Position numbers and translations under genes: made by a program. Source: Eretmocerus hayati (Eukaryota > Arthropoda > Insecta > Hymenoptera > Aphelinidae). From it: a DNA stretch of 64,000 bases. How positions within the stretch are numbered: position 1 is the first letter of the stretch; each line of letters opens with the position of its first letter. Of this stretch, positions 1-10,441 are shown one piece after another. The DNA lies in the NCBI GenBank assembly GCA_029851415.1, contig CM056744.1:67450172-67514171 (forward strand), given 5' to 3'. The notes under the pieces were generated by a model. The model saw nothing but the letters and a program-made list of their open reading frames with translations, made no database searches and was not told the DNA's origin.

Positions 1-827
1 CTCTCTCGCGTCCTCAAAAGCAACAACTCACAGTGAGCCTCGTTCTCCCCCACTTCGATTACAGTGCAACTCTCCTAACCGGCCTTGATAAAACACAAAT
101 GTTGAAGTTGCAAACACTGCTCAACACCTGCGTCAGGTTCGCTCATGGTAACGTTCCTCGACGCGCGCATGTAACACCTTATCGCATTGCGTTGGGATGG
201 TTGTCTGCCGCGAGGCGTCGAGAATATCTCATCGGAACATTAGCCTTCTCGATAATACACTACGATATTCCCGCATTCTTGAGACCGCGTTTCAAGTTAG
301 TATCGGATACCCCGTCAGTGCGTCAGTCAGAACGCCATAACAAATTCATTATGACGTACAAAACACCTCGTACCGAAGCCCTGAATCAGTCCTTCACTTA
401 CGTCGCTTCCAAGCTTTTCAACTTTCTTTCCGAAATAGATTTTGCAAAACAAAGTCCTGACACATCCAAGCGCCATCTTCGAGCGATACTTTTGGAACAC
501 GATGTACATGACTGGGTCTTGAGAGCCCGTGAAGAGCACCTCGATTCAATTCCACCTGCGTTAACAGGAAAACTTGGTCTGCCTGAACACGTATAAGAGA
601 GACAATTCGCGTAGGTCATTATAATTTTAGGTTAGTCGCTGTTGTTTATAAGATTTTTCTACGTTTAGATATCACTGTACATTATTTCCTGCATCTCTTA
701 GGTATATATATCAAGCATTACTCAAGCAACCTACTCAGTCAGTTATTCACTTATTGTCACATAATGTTTCTCATATGTAACTCAAGTTGGGCAAATAGGG
801 TCTACAATCTGCCCTCAATAAATCCTT

Positions 828-830
<3 letters not shown>
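1..830 (+). mobile_element. Non-LTR retrotransposon 3' part (CR1/Jockey group), cut by window edge
   Basis: This is the 3' end of a non-LTR element: the tail of the reverse-transcriptase ORF, then about 230 bp of AT-rich 3' UTR. It ends in an AATAAA-like motif just before a long (TC)n tract, so the element appears to end in, or to be inserted at, the microsatellite. It shares the post-RT region with the fragments at 901 and 1589 but differs enough to be another subfamily. Its 5' part lies outside the window. Confidence 0.7.
3..596 (+). pseudogene. ORF2 C-terminal region of a non-LTR retrotransposon (post-RT domain)
   Basis: The frame is open from the window start to a TAA at 594-596, so the true N-terminus is missing. 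There is no ATG at the beginning; the visible start is mid-protein. The segment matches the region after the RT palm and thumb in CR1/Jockey-group ORF2 proteins: a PHFDY motif (the usual 'hLDY' block), a Cys/Arg-rich 'NTCVRF' block, then HVTPYRIALGWL, which corresponds to HITPFRERLGWL in the copy at 15630-18232. The catalytic RT motifs are outside the window. It is a 5'-truncated or window-cut retroelement gene, not a host gene. Confidence 0.7.

Positions 831-900
<70 letters not shown>
831..900. repeat. (TC)35 microsatellite between two non-LTR fragments
   Basis: This is a pure TC dinucleotide tract of about 70 bp. It directly follows the AATAAA-containing 3' end of one non-LTR copy and directly precedes the 5' junction of the next, so it looks like the target site or tail of these elements. 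Confidence 0.95.
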
Positions 901-903
<3 letters not shown>

Positions 904-1111
904 TCCTCGATCTTCTTCCGTACTCAATATGAGACTTGAGTACGGAAGAAGATCATTCCAGGCTCAATGTGCTCATCTGTGGAACTTTCTCCCTCCGGGC
1001 TTTCGGCAGCTGAGGAAAATATCAGTATTCAAAGAGGCCTTAAAAGATTTCCTTCTGACTCAGTCTTCTCAGAGGATTGATGTGGAGAGGAGGCATTATT
1101 TTAATCTCTAA
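901..1111 (+). pseudogene. ORF2 C-terminal tail of a truncated non-LTR copy
   Basis: About 60 in-frame codons end at TAA 1109-1111. The residues MRLEYGRRSFQAQCAHLWNF recur in the longer copy at about 17755-17815 and, diverged, at 1706-1765. Only the extreme C-terminus survives; there is no RT or endonuclease motif. Its sequence across the point where the MITE at 17899-18190 sits in the other copy gives the empty-site comparison used to define that insertion. Confidence 0.75.
909..954. repeat. 19-bp-stem hairpin at a retrotransposon 5' junction
   Basis: Bases 909-927 are the exact reverse complement of 936-954, with an 8-nt loop. The right arm is element sequence in normal order; the left arm is not present at this place in the longer copy (about 17750-17760). 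It therefore looks like a snap-back or twin-priming product of reverse transcription. Confidence 0.85.
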
Positions 1112-1284
1112 ACTGTGATAGGCTTGGGCTCTTTTCAACCGGCGTTTCCTTTTTTTTTTAAAGAGTTATACGTGGCTACTTCGCCACTGAATTGTAATTC
1201 CTGTGATATTTCTGCTGGACCAAGCCTTTATATGCATTTCTACGTGAGAATGTCCTCTCTCCTCGATCGTTCTTGTGAACACTG

Positions 1285-1306
1285 ATATATATATATATAT
1301 ATATAT
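1285..1306. repeat. (AT)n microsatellite in a 3' UTR
   Basis: This is an AT dinucleotide run within the 3' UTR of the copy at 901-1512. The related copy near 18400 has only a short 'tatgtttatatg' here, so the run expanded after the copies separated. Confidence 0.9.
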
Positions 1307-1509
1307 GGAAATGTATTTTATCATTCTCTTCCTGACTTTTATGCATCTCTCGATGCCTTAAAATGACTAGTCACTTTCTGTGATAATCCTAATATTCCTT
1401 GACCAAAAAGACAATTATTTATACTTTTTATATATTTATTATGTAGGTGTAACATATGTGACATATGCCACTGTATTTTTCAATTTTGCCCTCGGGCGAA
1501 TAAAGGTTA

Positions 1510-1512
<3 letters not shown>

Positions 1513-1588
<76 letters not shown>
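1513..1588. repeat. (CT)n microsatellite, about 76 bp
   Basis: This is a pure CT tract between the 3' end of the copy at 901-1512 and the 5' junction of the next copy. Confidence 0.95.
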
Positions 1589-1592
<4 letters not shown>

Positions 1593-2060
1593 GCACAAGA
1601 TCATGCATATGGGAGAACCTGGCTACCCGACTGCAATGTTTACCAGGTACCAGTCCGATCGCCCTTCTCGGGGTAATGCCGAAGAGCAAGAACTCCAAGT
1701 TCCCACGATGAGACTCGAATATGTCCGAAGATCGTTCCAAGTTCAATGTGCTCGCCTGTGGAACTTTCTCCCCTCGGGTCTACGGCAGGTTCAGAAAATT
1801 TCATTGTTCAAAGAGGCAATCAAAGAATTCTTGTTCGAGCAACCTCCACAGAGTATTGATGTGAGCGGGATACAACATTTCAATCTTTAAACGACCTGGG
1901 CTTTTCTTATCTGTTCTTATATTCTTTTCTTTTCACTAAGAGGATTACCCTTCATGCATGACTTTGCAACACGAGACTCATATATGACTGTGACATTTTT
2001 CGCGAGCCCTTGTCGACGTTATTGTATTGTAACCTATGGAGTATTCACCCTCGGTGCTGC
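1589..2060 (+). mobile_element. Third 5'-truncated CR1/Jockey-group fragment
   Basis: The fragment starts right after (CT)n. The reading frame 1591-1890 encodes about 99 residues of the ORF2 C-terminus (HKIMHMGEPGYPTAMFTRY, then LEYVRRSFQVQCARLWNF) and ends in TAA. It is a diverged relative of the copy at 15630-18232. The 3' UTR continues to about 2060, where similarity to the other copies fades; I see no clear (CT)n tail, so the 3' boundary is approximate. Confidence 0.7.
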
Positions 2061-2890
2061 GAGGTTGGGATATTAGTATATTTGTATTACTAATAATTTT
2101 CCGAGCAAACGAGTTGCATAGCTTACCATTTGCAACTATATATCTATGCGATACCGCTCTGCTACTCTGCTTGCGCTGGAACAGCTACTTACGTGTTATT
2201 CGGACCGATCGAACACCTCGTATTTTCGATCGATCAATCGGGGATGCTGCTGTTGGGATAATCTGCATTCAAATTATACTAGCCGAAATGGCATGCTACG
2301 GCCACACGTTATTCAAAGAAAATTATTTCAAGCGCAAATATATCGTTATGTATAAGTAAGATAAGCTCATAAGTGAATTATATCGAAATTTCGTATTTCT
2401 ACATTTCAATCGATGCGCACGCCGGTACACAGGCAATTTTTGCTATGGCTATATGTATGTGGGCTCAAATGAAAGATATTGGATTATATTACATGCCCAA
2501 ACGATAATATAGCCCAGAAAAATCGGCTTACCCATACGTGTACGCGATTGAACGTTAATTTTACGGAAATTCTACCTTTAGAACAAGCATGCAGGATTTC
2601 GTGATTTCTTGAACATATAATTGAAATCTATTGATCTGATACTACTTTCTGATTGATATTATATATAGCAAAGTGGCACTTTATGCAAAAGCTTTGATTT
2701 TAAACGGGAGGACCTGAAAATATTTAAAATAATATCGGGGAAGAAAATTATCAGGGTGATCTCTCATGAAAAGATTGTCGTTCGATTAAATTACTCATTT
2801 ATTAATTTGAACTATATCTCAAACCACAGTCGCAACCGTGTACATAGAAATATTAAAATTTGTCCATATATTGGTATTTGCATGATTTTA
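2061..2890. other. AT-rich stretch with no recognised gene
   Basis: Short ORFs occur here but show no conserved motif. I see no repeat structure or RNA gene in it. Confidence 0.5.
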
Positions 2891-2899
2891 TACGATTTT

Positions 2900-5800
2900 T
2901 TTTATTTTTATTTTGAAATATACACGGTCTAATTGACCTTTAGAACGTATAAATGAATGTCTTGCAAGGTGTAGCAAAACAAAGCAGATAACTTAAATTC
3001 TAGATGTAAAGTACAATTATAAATGGAAAACAAAATAGATAAGTCCAAACCATTGAAAAAATAAAACACTGGGGCCTCTACGACCTAATGAACTTCCATG
3101 AAAAGTATGCAAATACAATGTATTAATTATATACAGAGAGCTCGTTTTTACAAACACGCTTGAATTCAGATATAGGAGAAATTCTTGAGTCTAGCCAATT
3201 AATGGAGTTCAATAGCTCACTATAATCGTTTGCAATTTTACAGCCTCTCATTATAGCTGAGGTATGGTTATAATATCTCATATCAATCTGAAAGAATTTT
3301 ATATTTGTTCTCAGTCTATTACTTGGGACACGGATATCAAACCTTTCCAATAAATCACTCGCATCCGTGTATCCACATAAAATCTTGTAAACAAATAATA
3401 AGTCTTGATATTTCCATTGTGATTCAAGAGAATTAATCTTGAACTTAGTAGCAATCAGAGAGTAATCATGTGAGAAAGGGTGCATTGGCGTATTGGTAAA
3501 ATGAGATATTAATCTCAAAAACTTGTGTTGCACAACTTCAAGACTATGAATTTGATTCTTTTGTGAAGGAACCCATATAGGTGAAGCGTACATTAGATGC
3601 GATCTCACAAAAGACTGATAAAGCGTACAAAGTGTCCCTGGGTTCTTGAAACTGATTGATTTCCTACGCACAATAGCAAGCATTCTCATCGCTTTACTCT
3701 TGACATATCTTATATGTTCAACAAAATTCAATTTAGGGTCCATTATCACCCCCAAGTCCTTGAATTGTTTCACTCTTTCCAGTATGTGATTATTGATTGA
3801 GTATTGAAACTCACATTGAAGCACATTTTTCTTAGTAAAAGACATGACACAACATTTGTTTAGATTGAAACTCTGACAATTTTCTAAAACCCACATATTT
3901 ATCGAATCAGCATCTTCCTGAAGCAACGCAGCATCCTCAGCTGTTCTAATTATTTTAAATATTTTGAGATCATCAGCAAAAAGGACGATTTTAGAGTGTT
4001 TGACCACTTTTACCACATCGTTGATTGAAACATTGAAAAACAATGAACCAAGATGCGAACCTTGAGGGACACCAGATTCAACTTCGAATGGGTCTGATGA
4101 TGTACCATTTATTCTAACAGCTTGTTTTCGGCCAGATAAGAAAGATGAAATCCATTTCAACATCATGCCATCTAGACCGTAGCACTTTAACTTGTATAAT
4201 AATATTTCATGACAGACAGAGTCGAAAGCTTTCACCATATCTGTATAAACCACATCTAATTGAGAGCCTTCTTCGAAAGCTTCAACAACTGTTTCAGTAA
4301 AAACCGTCAAGTTGGTTACCGTAGATCGATTAGGCATAAAACCATGCTGCTGATTCGATATAGTGCAGTGTAACTTTTGTGAGAGTTTCTTTTCAACCAA
4401 AGAATCAAAAATCTTAGGGAAAATACTATATTTAGATATAGGCCTGTAATTTTTCACTAAGTGAGGGTCACCAGTCTTGGGAATAGGTGAGATCCAACAA
4501 TTTTTCCATAATGATGGGAAATAGCCTGTGTCAAGTGACCATTTGAATAGAATATAAAGTGGTTCAATCAAAAACATAGAGCATTTTTTTACAAAGACAG
4601 CATGTATACCATCTGGTCCAAGACCCAGACTATTTTTCAGATTATTCATTTCTTGGTAGATCTCATCCCTCTCTAAGGATAAACTGAAAATATTATTACA
4701 CGATAACGCGTTAGGCATACTTGGAACATGATCAATATCTACCTTCCTATAGAATGTAGCAAAATAATCAGCAAATAAGTTAACGGCACTCCGTTCATCA
4801 TGAGACATGGATTGATCATGTCTCAATTCAACTGGTATTGAGTTTTTTACTGATTTATCATTCACAAACTTCCAGAAGGATTTAGAATCTGATTTTATGT
4901 TTGACTCGATACTACTTATGTAATCATTATACGCTTGGGAAACCAGTTTCCTACACTTTGACCTCTGTTTTCTGAAAATCTCATAATCTGAGTCCAAATC
5001 ACTTTCTTTGTAAATGGAATGATATTTCTTCTTTAACCAGATTTCTTCTTTAATACTTTTGGAAAACCATTTTGGATACTCAGAAGTGACCTTCCCTTTG
5101 AAAGGTACATTACAGCCAATGATTTGGAAAAGTAATTTATAAAACTTATCAATTGCATAATCAAGATTAGAAGTGTCAACAAAAAATTCATTCCAATCCA
5201 CCTTTTTGAGACTGTCATGAATACCCTGATAATTTGCAGCCCAATAATTAAAAGAAAAATCAGAGGTTTCCCATTTGAACTCACTTTGCAACAAAAACTT
5301 ACATGTGTACCCTTTATGGAACAGACTAGATTCAATAAAAGGGTCAGCACTTACTTCAAAGGAAGCATTATCAATATCAGTGAAAACTAAATCTAAAAAG
5401 TTTTCTTTAGCATTTGCTACACCATAGCACTGCTTCAGTCCAAGCTGGTTAACACACTGTTCCAGCTTATTCACACCATCACTGATAGTCCTGTTTGCAT
5501 GGTAACCTGTAGCGTAGATCAACTCTTCATCAGATATCCATTTATACCCAGGCAGGTTGAAATCACCACAAAGAAGTATTGAATCCAATGGGTATTTATC
5601 TACTGCAGCTTCAAAATATTCAATCAGTATGTCGTATGCATACAGGAATTTTTCAATTGACATGGAGGATACTGGAGGAATATAGCACAAACCGAGAAGA
5701 ATTTTTTCACTTCCAGTGTCTAGTCTTAACAATTGATACTCAAATTCACTTGCATGAGAGTAAATAATCTGGTACTTGAGAGTATTCTTCAAATAAATCA

Positions 5801-5928
5801 GTAACCCTCCTCCTCTAGTTTTACCACTCACACTTGTGTTTCTGTCGAGTCGAGCAAAATTATATCCAGGAATGGAGAGATCTTTATCTAATGTTGCATC
5901 ATCCAACCAAGTTTCCACTATACATATT
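2900..5928 (-). mobile_element. 5'-truncated non-LTR retrotransposon with TSD and A-rich tail
   Basis: The element is in minus orientation. Its 3' end shows as a T-rich stretch at 2896-2918 on the + strand (an A-rich tail on its own strand). The 9-bp sequence TACGATTTT lies at both ends (2891-2899 and 5929-5937), as expected for a target-site duplication from target-primed reverse transcription. The 5' end is truncated inside the endonuclease domain: an in-frame stop and unrelated sequence lie just outside. Confidence 0.8.
3123..5918 (-). CDS. Non-LTR ORF2: endonuclease (truncated) plus reverse transcriptase, Jockey/CR1 group
   Basis: This is a 931-codon open frame without internal stops. 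The first codon is GTG and the frame enters mid-domain (IVETWLDD block of the apurinic endonuclease), so the N-terminus is missing and no native start is present. Visible motifs are GDFNLPGYKW of the endonuclease (about residues 118-127), an RT domain with FDSVCHEILL, GVPQGSHLGSLFF and the catalytic FADD box, then the post-RT region with the SHLMYASPIW block. A long intact frame in a truncated copy implies a fairly recent insertion. It is a different family from the (CT)n-associated elements elsewhere in the window. Confidence 0.85.
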   Translation of the reverse strand: METWLDDATLDKDLSIPGYNFARLDRNTSVSGKTRGGGLLIYLKNTLKYQIIYSHASEFEYQLLRLDTGSEKILLGLCYIPPVSSMSIEKFLYAYDILIEYFEAAVDKYPLDSILLCGDFNLPGYKWISDEELIYATGYHANRTISDGVNKLEQCVNQLGLKQCYGVANAKENFLDLVFTDIDNASFEVSADPFIESSLFHKGYTCKFLLQSEFKWETSDFSFNYWAANYQGIHDSLKKVDWNEFFVDTSNLDYAIDKFYKLLFQIIGCNVPFKGKVTSEYPKWFSKSIKEEIWLKKKYHSIYKESDLDSDYEIFRKQRSKCRKLVSQAYNDYISSIESNIKSDSKSFWKFVNDKSVKNSIPVELRHDQSMSHDERSAVNLFADYFATFYRKVDIDHVPSMPNALSCNNIFSLSLERDEIYQEMNNLKNSLGLGPDGIHAVFVKKCSMFLIEPLYILFKWSLDTGYFPSLWKNCWISPIPKTGDPHLVKNYRPISKYSIFPKIFDSLVEKKLSQKLHCTISNQQHGFMPNRSTVTNLTVFTETVVEAFEEGSQLDVVYTDMVKAFDSVCHEILLYKLKCYGLDGMMLKWISSFLSGRKQAVRINGTSSDPFEVESGVPQGSHLGSLFFNVSINDVVKVVKHSKIVLFADDLKIFKIIRTAEDAALLQEDADSINMWVLENCQSFNLNKCCVMSFTKKNVLQCEFQYSINNHILERVKQFKDLGVIMDPKLNFVEHIRYVKSKAMRMLAIVRRKSISFKNPGTLCTLYQSFVRSHLMYASPIWVPSQKNQIHSLEVVQHKFLRLISHFTNTPMHPFSHDYSLIATKFKINSLESQWKYQDLLFVYKILCGYTDASDLLERFDIRVPSNRLRTNIKFFQIDMRYYNHTSAIMRGCKIANDYSELLNSINWLDSRISPISEFKRVCKNELSVYN

Positions 5929-5937
5929 TACGATTTT

Positions 5938-7154
5938 ACATGTAATATTGGTATTCAAACTGCCTCGTCTATCTGTAACATACAATAAGCGTGATCTGTT
6001 CCCTGCCTAATTTCCTATTGAAATTGTGTGTAATAAATTGTTATATGACGGTGTTCGGGCCACCGCAAAGACTCGAATACGCGTGACTTTCGGCTCATCG
6101 CACAGATTTGAATTATGAAAAATATGTTTTTCTGGCGCGGACGCGATACAATTTCCTATCTGTAAAATCCTACACGATCCATAAGCACTGGGTACTGCGG
6201 GTCGGTCGTGAGTCAATTCCCCATCCTGGGTAAAGAGACGACCGACTCACGCTTGGCAGTGTGCCTGGATTTTTCGTTTTCTGAGCCACCGCGAGCTAAA
6301 ATAATGCCCAAGTATATCGTCCCTGTCTAAGCAGGTTTGTTCATACCGAGGCCGCGTATTTCACCTTTTCACCCAATATACACCTCGAGGATGCCTTATG
6401 GGGAAATCATATATTCTAATGTTCTATCGCATCCGGGCGATGACTTACTTGGATCTCGGGGAGACCTGCTCGACGAATGTATATTTTCGGCTGGAAATGT
6501 TGCCACTTTGGTTTTTCAGGAGCAAGAGAGCGAGCTTTGCTCGCGCAACGATTTATATACCCTCGGACGGCCAGAGCCCCACTTCGAGACACTTTTCGGC
6601 GGCTTGAACCCTGCGTCGACATAGACACGCGTAATTACCATTACATGCACATATTGATTCCGAATATCGGGATCGATTGGTTGAATTCTAGTATAAGTGA
6701 ATCGATGAGGACTCGATTGGAAAGGGTATAGATCTATATCGGCTTTATATATATGTTACTACGAGTGATGCGATGGAATTGATCTAACGTGCATATATAT
6801 ATGCACGGTGGTTAATACACAAAATTGCAAGCATATATGGGTTAGTATTAGTTTTACCGACACCAACACATATGATTCTACTTACACGACTGGTCTGATG
6901 GTCATCTGCACAAGTGGCTGACTGAAAATTCTTATTTCTAAAATTTTTAAAATTATCTGAAAATTGCAGACGTTGCAGTGCTATTATCTTATTTTTAGAA
7001 TCATGTGAATATTCACGAACTGTGATATACCTTGTCTGTGACCAAACCGAGAATTATTGATTATCCATTTGAAGGAGAATTCATTTATTCTCATGAGACT
7101 GATATATGTGACATACGTAATATAGATGTATCTTGAACTTTTGTCTACGGACAA
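5938..7154. other. Intergenic or intronic stretch, no recognised gene
   Basis: Several overlapping short ORFs on both strands (for example 6337-6624 and 6007-6216) have no recognisable domain. I see no repeat or structural RNA here. Confidence 0.4.
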
Positions 7155-8177
7155 ATGGAGGACCATCAATCTCTCTCTCTCTCTCGATGGTTAGCACGTG
7201 TATCTTCTCTCGAGGGACTTATAGAGGAGCGAAGCTCCCAGCTGGAGGAGCTTCGCTTGGATCGACAGCTTCTTCTGGAGCAAAATTCTATCATGGCAGG
7301 CCAAATCTCTACTTTAACGAAGCTATTGTCAGGCTTCCAGAGTACTCTGCGAAATAGTAAATTTCGTAATGATGAGAATAGTAATGCTGAATCGACACAT
7401 CAATCCTCGATTCCTAACACTGCCCCTAGGATGGACGAGTCCCCCCACGCACACGTTGGGAAGCAAGGGCAGGGACTAGGCAATGACGGACTTGAGTGCT
7501 GTAAACTGATTATTAATGGTGTATTAAAAGAAGATTCTAAGGCCTCACCAGCACAGATATCTGATATTTCTTATGCAGTGCTCAAGTCTATTCTCCCCTT
7601 ACTGGAGAGGGCAGACATTGCTGATGTCCGTGTCCTGCACCCGGGGCGTGCGTCTGGGGAGAGGACTCCAACACGTGATCGTGACTCGGTCCTATCTTCT
7701 CGAGCCTCAGCTGCTATCACGCGCAATTTACCATCATGTGTAGTCCAACTCACTAGTAGTCGACTAGTCGGGAAAGTGATTCGGGCTGAACGTTCAATCA
7801 CCAATAATTATTCCACGGCCAACAATATCCAGCCTGATCTACTCGACCCAGATACGAAAGCTCATGTGCCAGACCGTAAAATCTTTATAAATGAGATGCT
7901 TCACTGTGAAAAATACAAAGAAATTATACGTTTGAGGTCGGTTGCACGCGGTTTGGGTCTCAAATACGTCTGGCACAGTGATGGACGTTTCTGCGTTAGA
8001 CGGAAAAATGGTGAGCGAGCGCATACGTTCGAATCCCTTGCTGATCTGCAGGTCATTCAAACGACCTGTCGAAGTGGTCCGGAGCGCACCTATGCGTCCT
8101 CTAATAATACCCAGAGCTGCACCTTCGTTCCGGAGCAAGATAAAGTTCCGGCAGCAGAACCAGCGAGGACTCCCTGA
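7155..8177 (+). CDS. ORF1 of a CR1/Jockey-group retrotransposon (coiled coil, FP-like C-terminus)
   Basis: This is a 340-codon frame. The first residues (MEDHQSLSLS) derive from flanking DNA and the (CT)n tract, so the native start is probably lost. Residues about 12-45 form a heptad-like coiled coil (LARVSSLEGLIEERSSQLEE). The C-terminal part (about 240-300), KIFINEMLH through GLKYVWHSDGRFCVRR, has the form of the Baculo_FP-type domain found at the end of many non-LTR ORF1 proteins, which act as RNA-binding chaperones. It ends in TGA at 8175-8177, and ORF2 continues in the same frame. Confidence 0.7.
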   Translation: MEDHQSLSLSRWLARVSSLEGLIEERSSQLEELRLDRQLLLEQNSIMAGQISTLTKLLSGFQSTLRNSKFRNDENSNAESTHQSSIPNTAPRMDESPHAHVGKQGQGLGNDGLECCKLIINGVLKEDSKASPAQISDISYAVLKSILPLLERADIADVRVLHPGRASGERTPTRDRDSVLSSRASAAITRNLPSCVVQLTSSRLVGKVIRAERSITNNYSTANNIQPDLLDPDTKAHVPDRKIFINEMLHCEKYKEIIRLRSVARGLGLKYVWHSDGRFCVRRKNGERAHTFESLADLQVIQTTCRSGPERTYASSNNTQSCTFVPEQDKVPAAEPARTP

Positions 8178-8798
8178 CTGGATACGGCTGCTGAAGAGCG
8201 ACGAGGGAGGGGTAATTCTTTAAAAGCGGGATTTATCAACCTTAACTCCCTGAGAGATAAGATTGAGCATCTACGCTTGCTCGTCGCTAACGATCCCTCC
8301 TATCATTTATTTGGGGTGGCCGAGTCGAAGCTAGATGAGTATGTGGATGAGAGTCTCGTTCAGATTCCAGGTTTTTCGTTGCTGCGACAAGATCGCAACA
8401 GAGAGGGTGGAGGAGTTGCCTTGTATGTGCGCAATGACTTCGAAATTGAGAAGTTGGTTTCGTCGAATACTTTTGGGCCGGAGGTACCTGGCGTGCCCGA
8501 ATTTCTTATCTGTAGCGTACAGCAAGGCAGCTCACCCCCAATATCAGTCGCGGTAATCTATAGACCCCCAAGAATCGCCATGCAGAAGGATGATGGGCTG
8601 TTTGGCTCGTTACGCCGGCTGTGTGGTGATTACAGTCACAAAATCATTATGGATGATCTGAACGCTGACTTGTTGGATACTGCTCATCCCGACACCAAGA
8701 CACTGACTGCACTGACAGAAGAACTTGGCTTGCAGATAGTGCAGCATGGCCCGACTCATCAACACAACCCCAATGTATCTCATACATGGATTGATCAC
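8178..8798 (+). pseudogene. ORF2 part 1: AP endonuclease domain, cut by a Pao insertion
   Basis: The frame is the same as ORF1 and opens immediately after its TGA; the first in-frame ATG lies well inside the endonuclease (about 8338). Conserved blocks are AGFINLNSLRDK, GVAESKLDEYV, GGGVALYVRND, AVIYRPP, MDDLNADL (usually GDFN) and the SHTWIDH block near the end of the endonuclease. The sequence is cut at 8798 by the Pao element after ATCAC, and the next codons resume at 15630. The weak GDFN match suggests decay. Confidence 0.75.
8794..8798. repeat. Target-site duplication ATCAC, left of the Pao element
   Basis: ATCAC at 8794-8798 is repeated at 15625-15629, on the outer sides of the two LTRs. 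A 5-bp duplication is usual for BEL/Pao integrases. The host ORF2 frame reads through a single copy. Confidence 0.85.
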
Positions 8799-8905
8799 TG
8801 TTGGTGCGTGAGCTTGAACTTGGTTGGCGCAGTGGGAGCTGATTTCACAGGGTTCGGGAAGTTGAACACGAAACACTTCGGATTCAATAAACGAATCTTT
8901 AATAC
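8799..8905 (-). repeat. 3' LTR remnant of the Pao element (107 bp)
   Basis: It matches 15157-15263 with few substitutions, but similarity ends abruptly at 8905. The other LTR runs on for 361 bp more. In element orientation the surviving piece is the 3' end of the LTR, so most of the 3' LTR (U3 side) has been deleted. Confidence 0.85.
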
Positions 8906-8936
8906 ACATTTTTACCCTACGTGACAGCACTGCGAT

Positions 8937-10439
8937 TCAATTAAATGTGACTCTAAGGGGAATGCAATTGTTTGATAAATTTAAGCCCCAGAAACAACGA
9001 TCGGAACAATTTTCGGGGTGACCCGGAACGAGGAAAAGTGTGGTGTTTGTCGAAGCGCACGCGGAAAATTGTCGTTTGAATTCAGATGCAGCAGTTTCGA
9101 TAGTGACCACACGAGTCAGTCCATCAGCGCCTGGATGCAGTTGGATGACCTTGGCAAGGGGCCATTTGGTTGGGGGGCTGAGCTCGTCCTTGATGAGTAC
9201 GATGTCACACATCTTGAGAGGCTCTTGAACTCTGAGCCATTTTGTGCGTTACTGCATCTGGTTGAGCACCTCCTTACGCCATCTGGCCCAAAAACTATTG
9301 CGCATCCGCACAAGCATGTCCCACCTGCAACTGGGTTTAACTGTCAGATCGACTTCCTCAAAAGGTTCAGGCACTGCTGACATTGACCGCCCAATCAGAA
9401 AATGACCGGGAGTGAGAGCTACCAAATCTGTTCCCTCACTGCTAAGTGGACTCAGAGGTCGTGAATTTAAACAGGCTTCGATCTGACTACAAACAGTGGA
9501 AAGTTCTTCATGAGTGAGAGTGCAGTCTTTGACAATTGTACGCAGATGGTATTCAAAACTTTTCACCGCCGCTTCCCAAAGCCCACCGAAATGAGGCGCT
9601 CTAGGCGGAATAAAATGCCAAGTAACACCCTCCGGGGCCAGAATCCGGGAAACTTTAGATGAACCCGACGATGATTCTACAAACAGTTCTTTGAGCTCCT
9701 TTTCAGCTCCAACAAAATTCATAGCGTTATCGCAATATGAATCCTTACATTGACCCCGTCGAGACACAAATCGGTGATAGGCAGCTAACATGGCCTTCGA
9801 CGTGAGGTCAGGAACAACTTCAATGTGATTTGCCTTGGTAATCATGCAGACAAAAATGGCTATATATCCTTTAACAGATTTGGCACCGCGGCCAAGAGAA
9901 AATAAAATAGATACAGGACCTACGAAATCCAATCCAGCTGCCGCGAAAGGCATCCTAGGGTTAAGCCTCACAGCAGGTAGTGGAGCCATCTGTTGCTCAA
10001 GTCCATGCCAAACACACTGGCTGCAACGCCGATACACCAGCTGAATCATCCGAGAAGAGTGCGTGATCCAAAACGAGCGCAGCAAGTGACTACGCATCAG
10101 CTGAACTCCTCCATGCAGCGTGTTCTGATGGGTTTCCTCCACTAACCTGCGCACAAAAATATCACGGTGAGGCATTAGGATTGGATGCTTTTCACTGAAA
10201 CTGAGATAAGCATTATGCAAGCGCTCTCCAACACGAAGCAACCCTTTATCGCATACAAACGGCAACAAAAGACGGATTGAACTACTCCGTGGAAACTCTC
10301 TCTTTTGATCAAGACATTGCAATTCCTCCGCAAAGTGAATCCTCTGAATGACCTTCCATATGGCCAGCTGAGTGGCTGAGAGCTCCTTCCAAACCAATAC
10401 ACCATGCAACCCTTCGGCAGCTTGACATTGAAATGCCAT
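8937..10439 (-). pseudogene. Pao integrase with zinc-binding and C-terminal DUF5641 domains
   Basis: The main frame 10439-9249 (396 codons) carries the integrase zinc-binding region (HQNTLHGG, then CSQCVW), the core with GLDFVGPV, a DNAMNFVG block for the second catalytic Asp and HFGGLWEAAVKSF for the Glu region, followed by FLIGRS. An in-frame stop at 9249-9251 separates the C-terminal segment (9212-8937; DIVLIKDELSPPTKWPLAKV, typical of DUF5641). The protein would insert the cDNA into host DNA. Upstream it is frameshifted from the RNase H part. The nonsense codon makes it a pseudogene. Confidence 0.85.
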
Positions 10440-10441
10440 CT

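Larger units (their letters stand above)
901..1512 (+). mobile_element. 5'-truncated CR1/Jockey-group copy lying between two (CT)n tracts
   Basis: The copy begins immediately after (TC)n and ends in AATAAAGG followed by (CT)n. Its ORF tail (929-1111) is nearly identical to the end of the ORF2 at 15630-18232, and its 3' UTR matches 18233-18570 closely. At its 5' junction, 18-19 bp are inverted relative to the full copy, making a hairpin at 909-954. The flanking dinucleotide tracts on both sides support insertion into a microsatellite. Confidence 0.8.

Noticed and set aside
764..1746. Ser/Leu or Arg/Glu repeat proteins on both strands
   Set aside because: They are translations of the (CT)n tracts joined to retroelement sequence, not genes.
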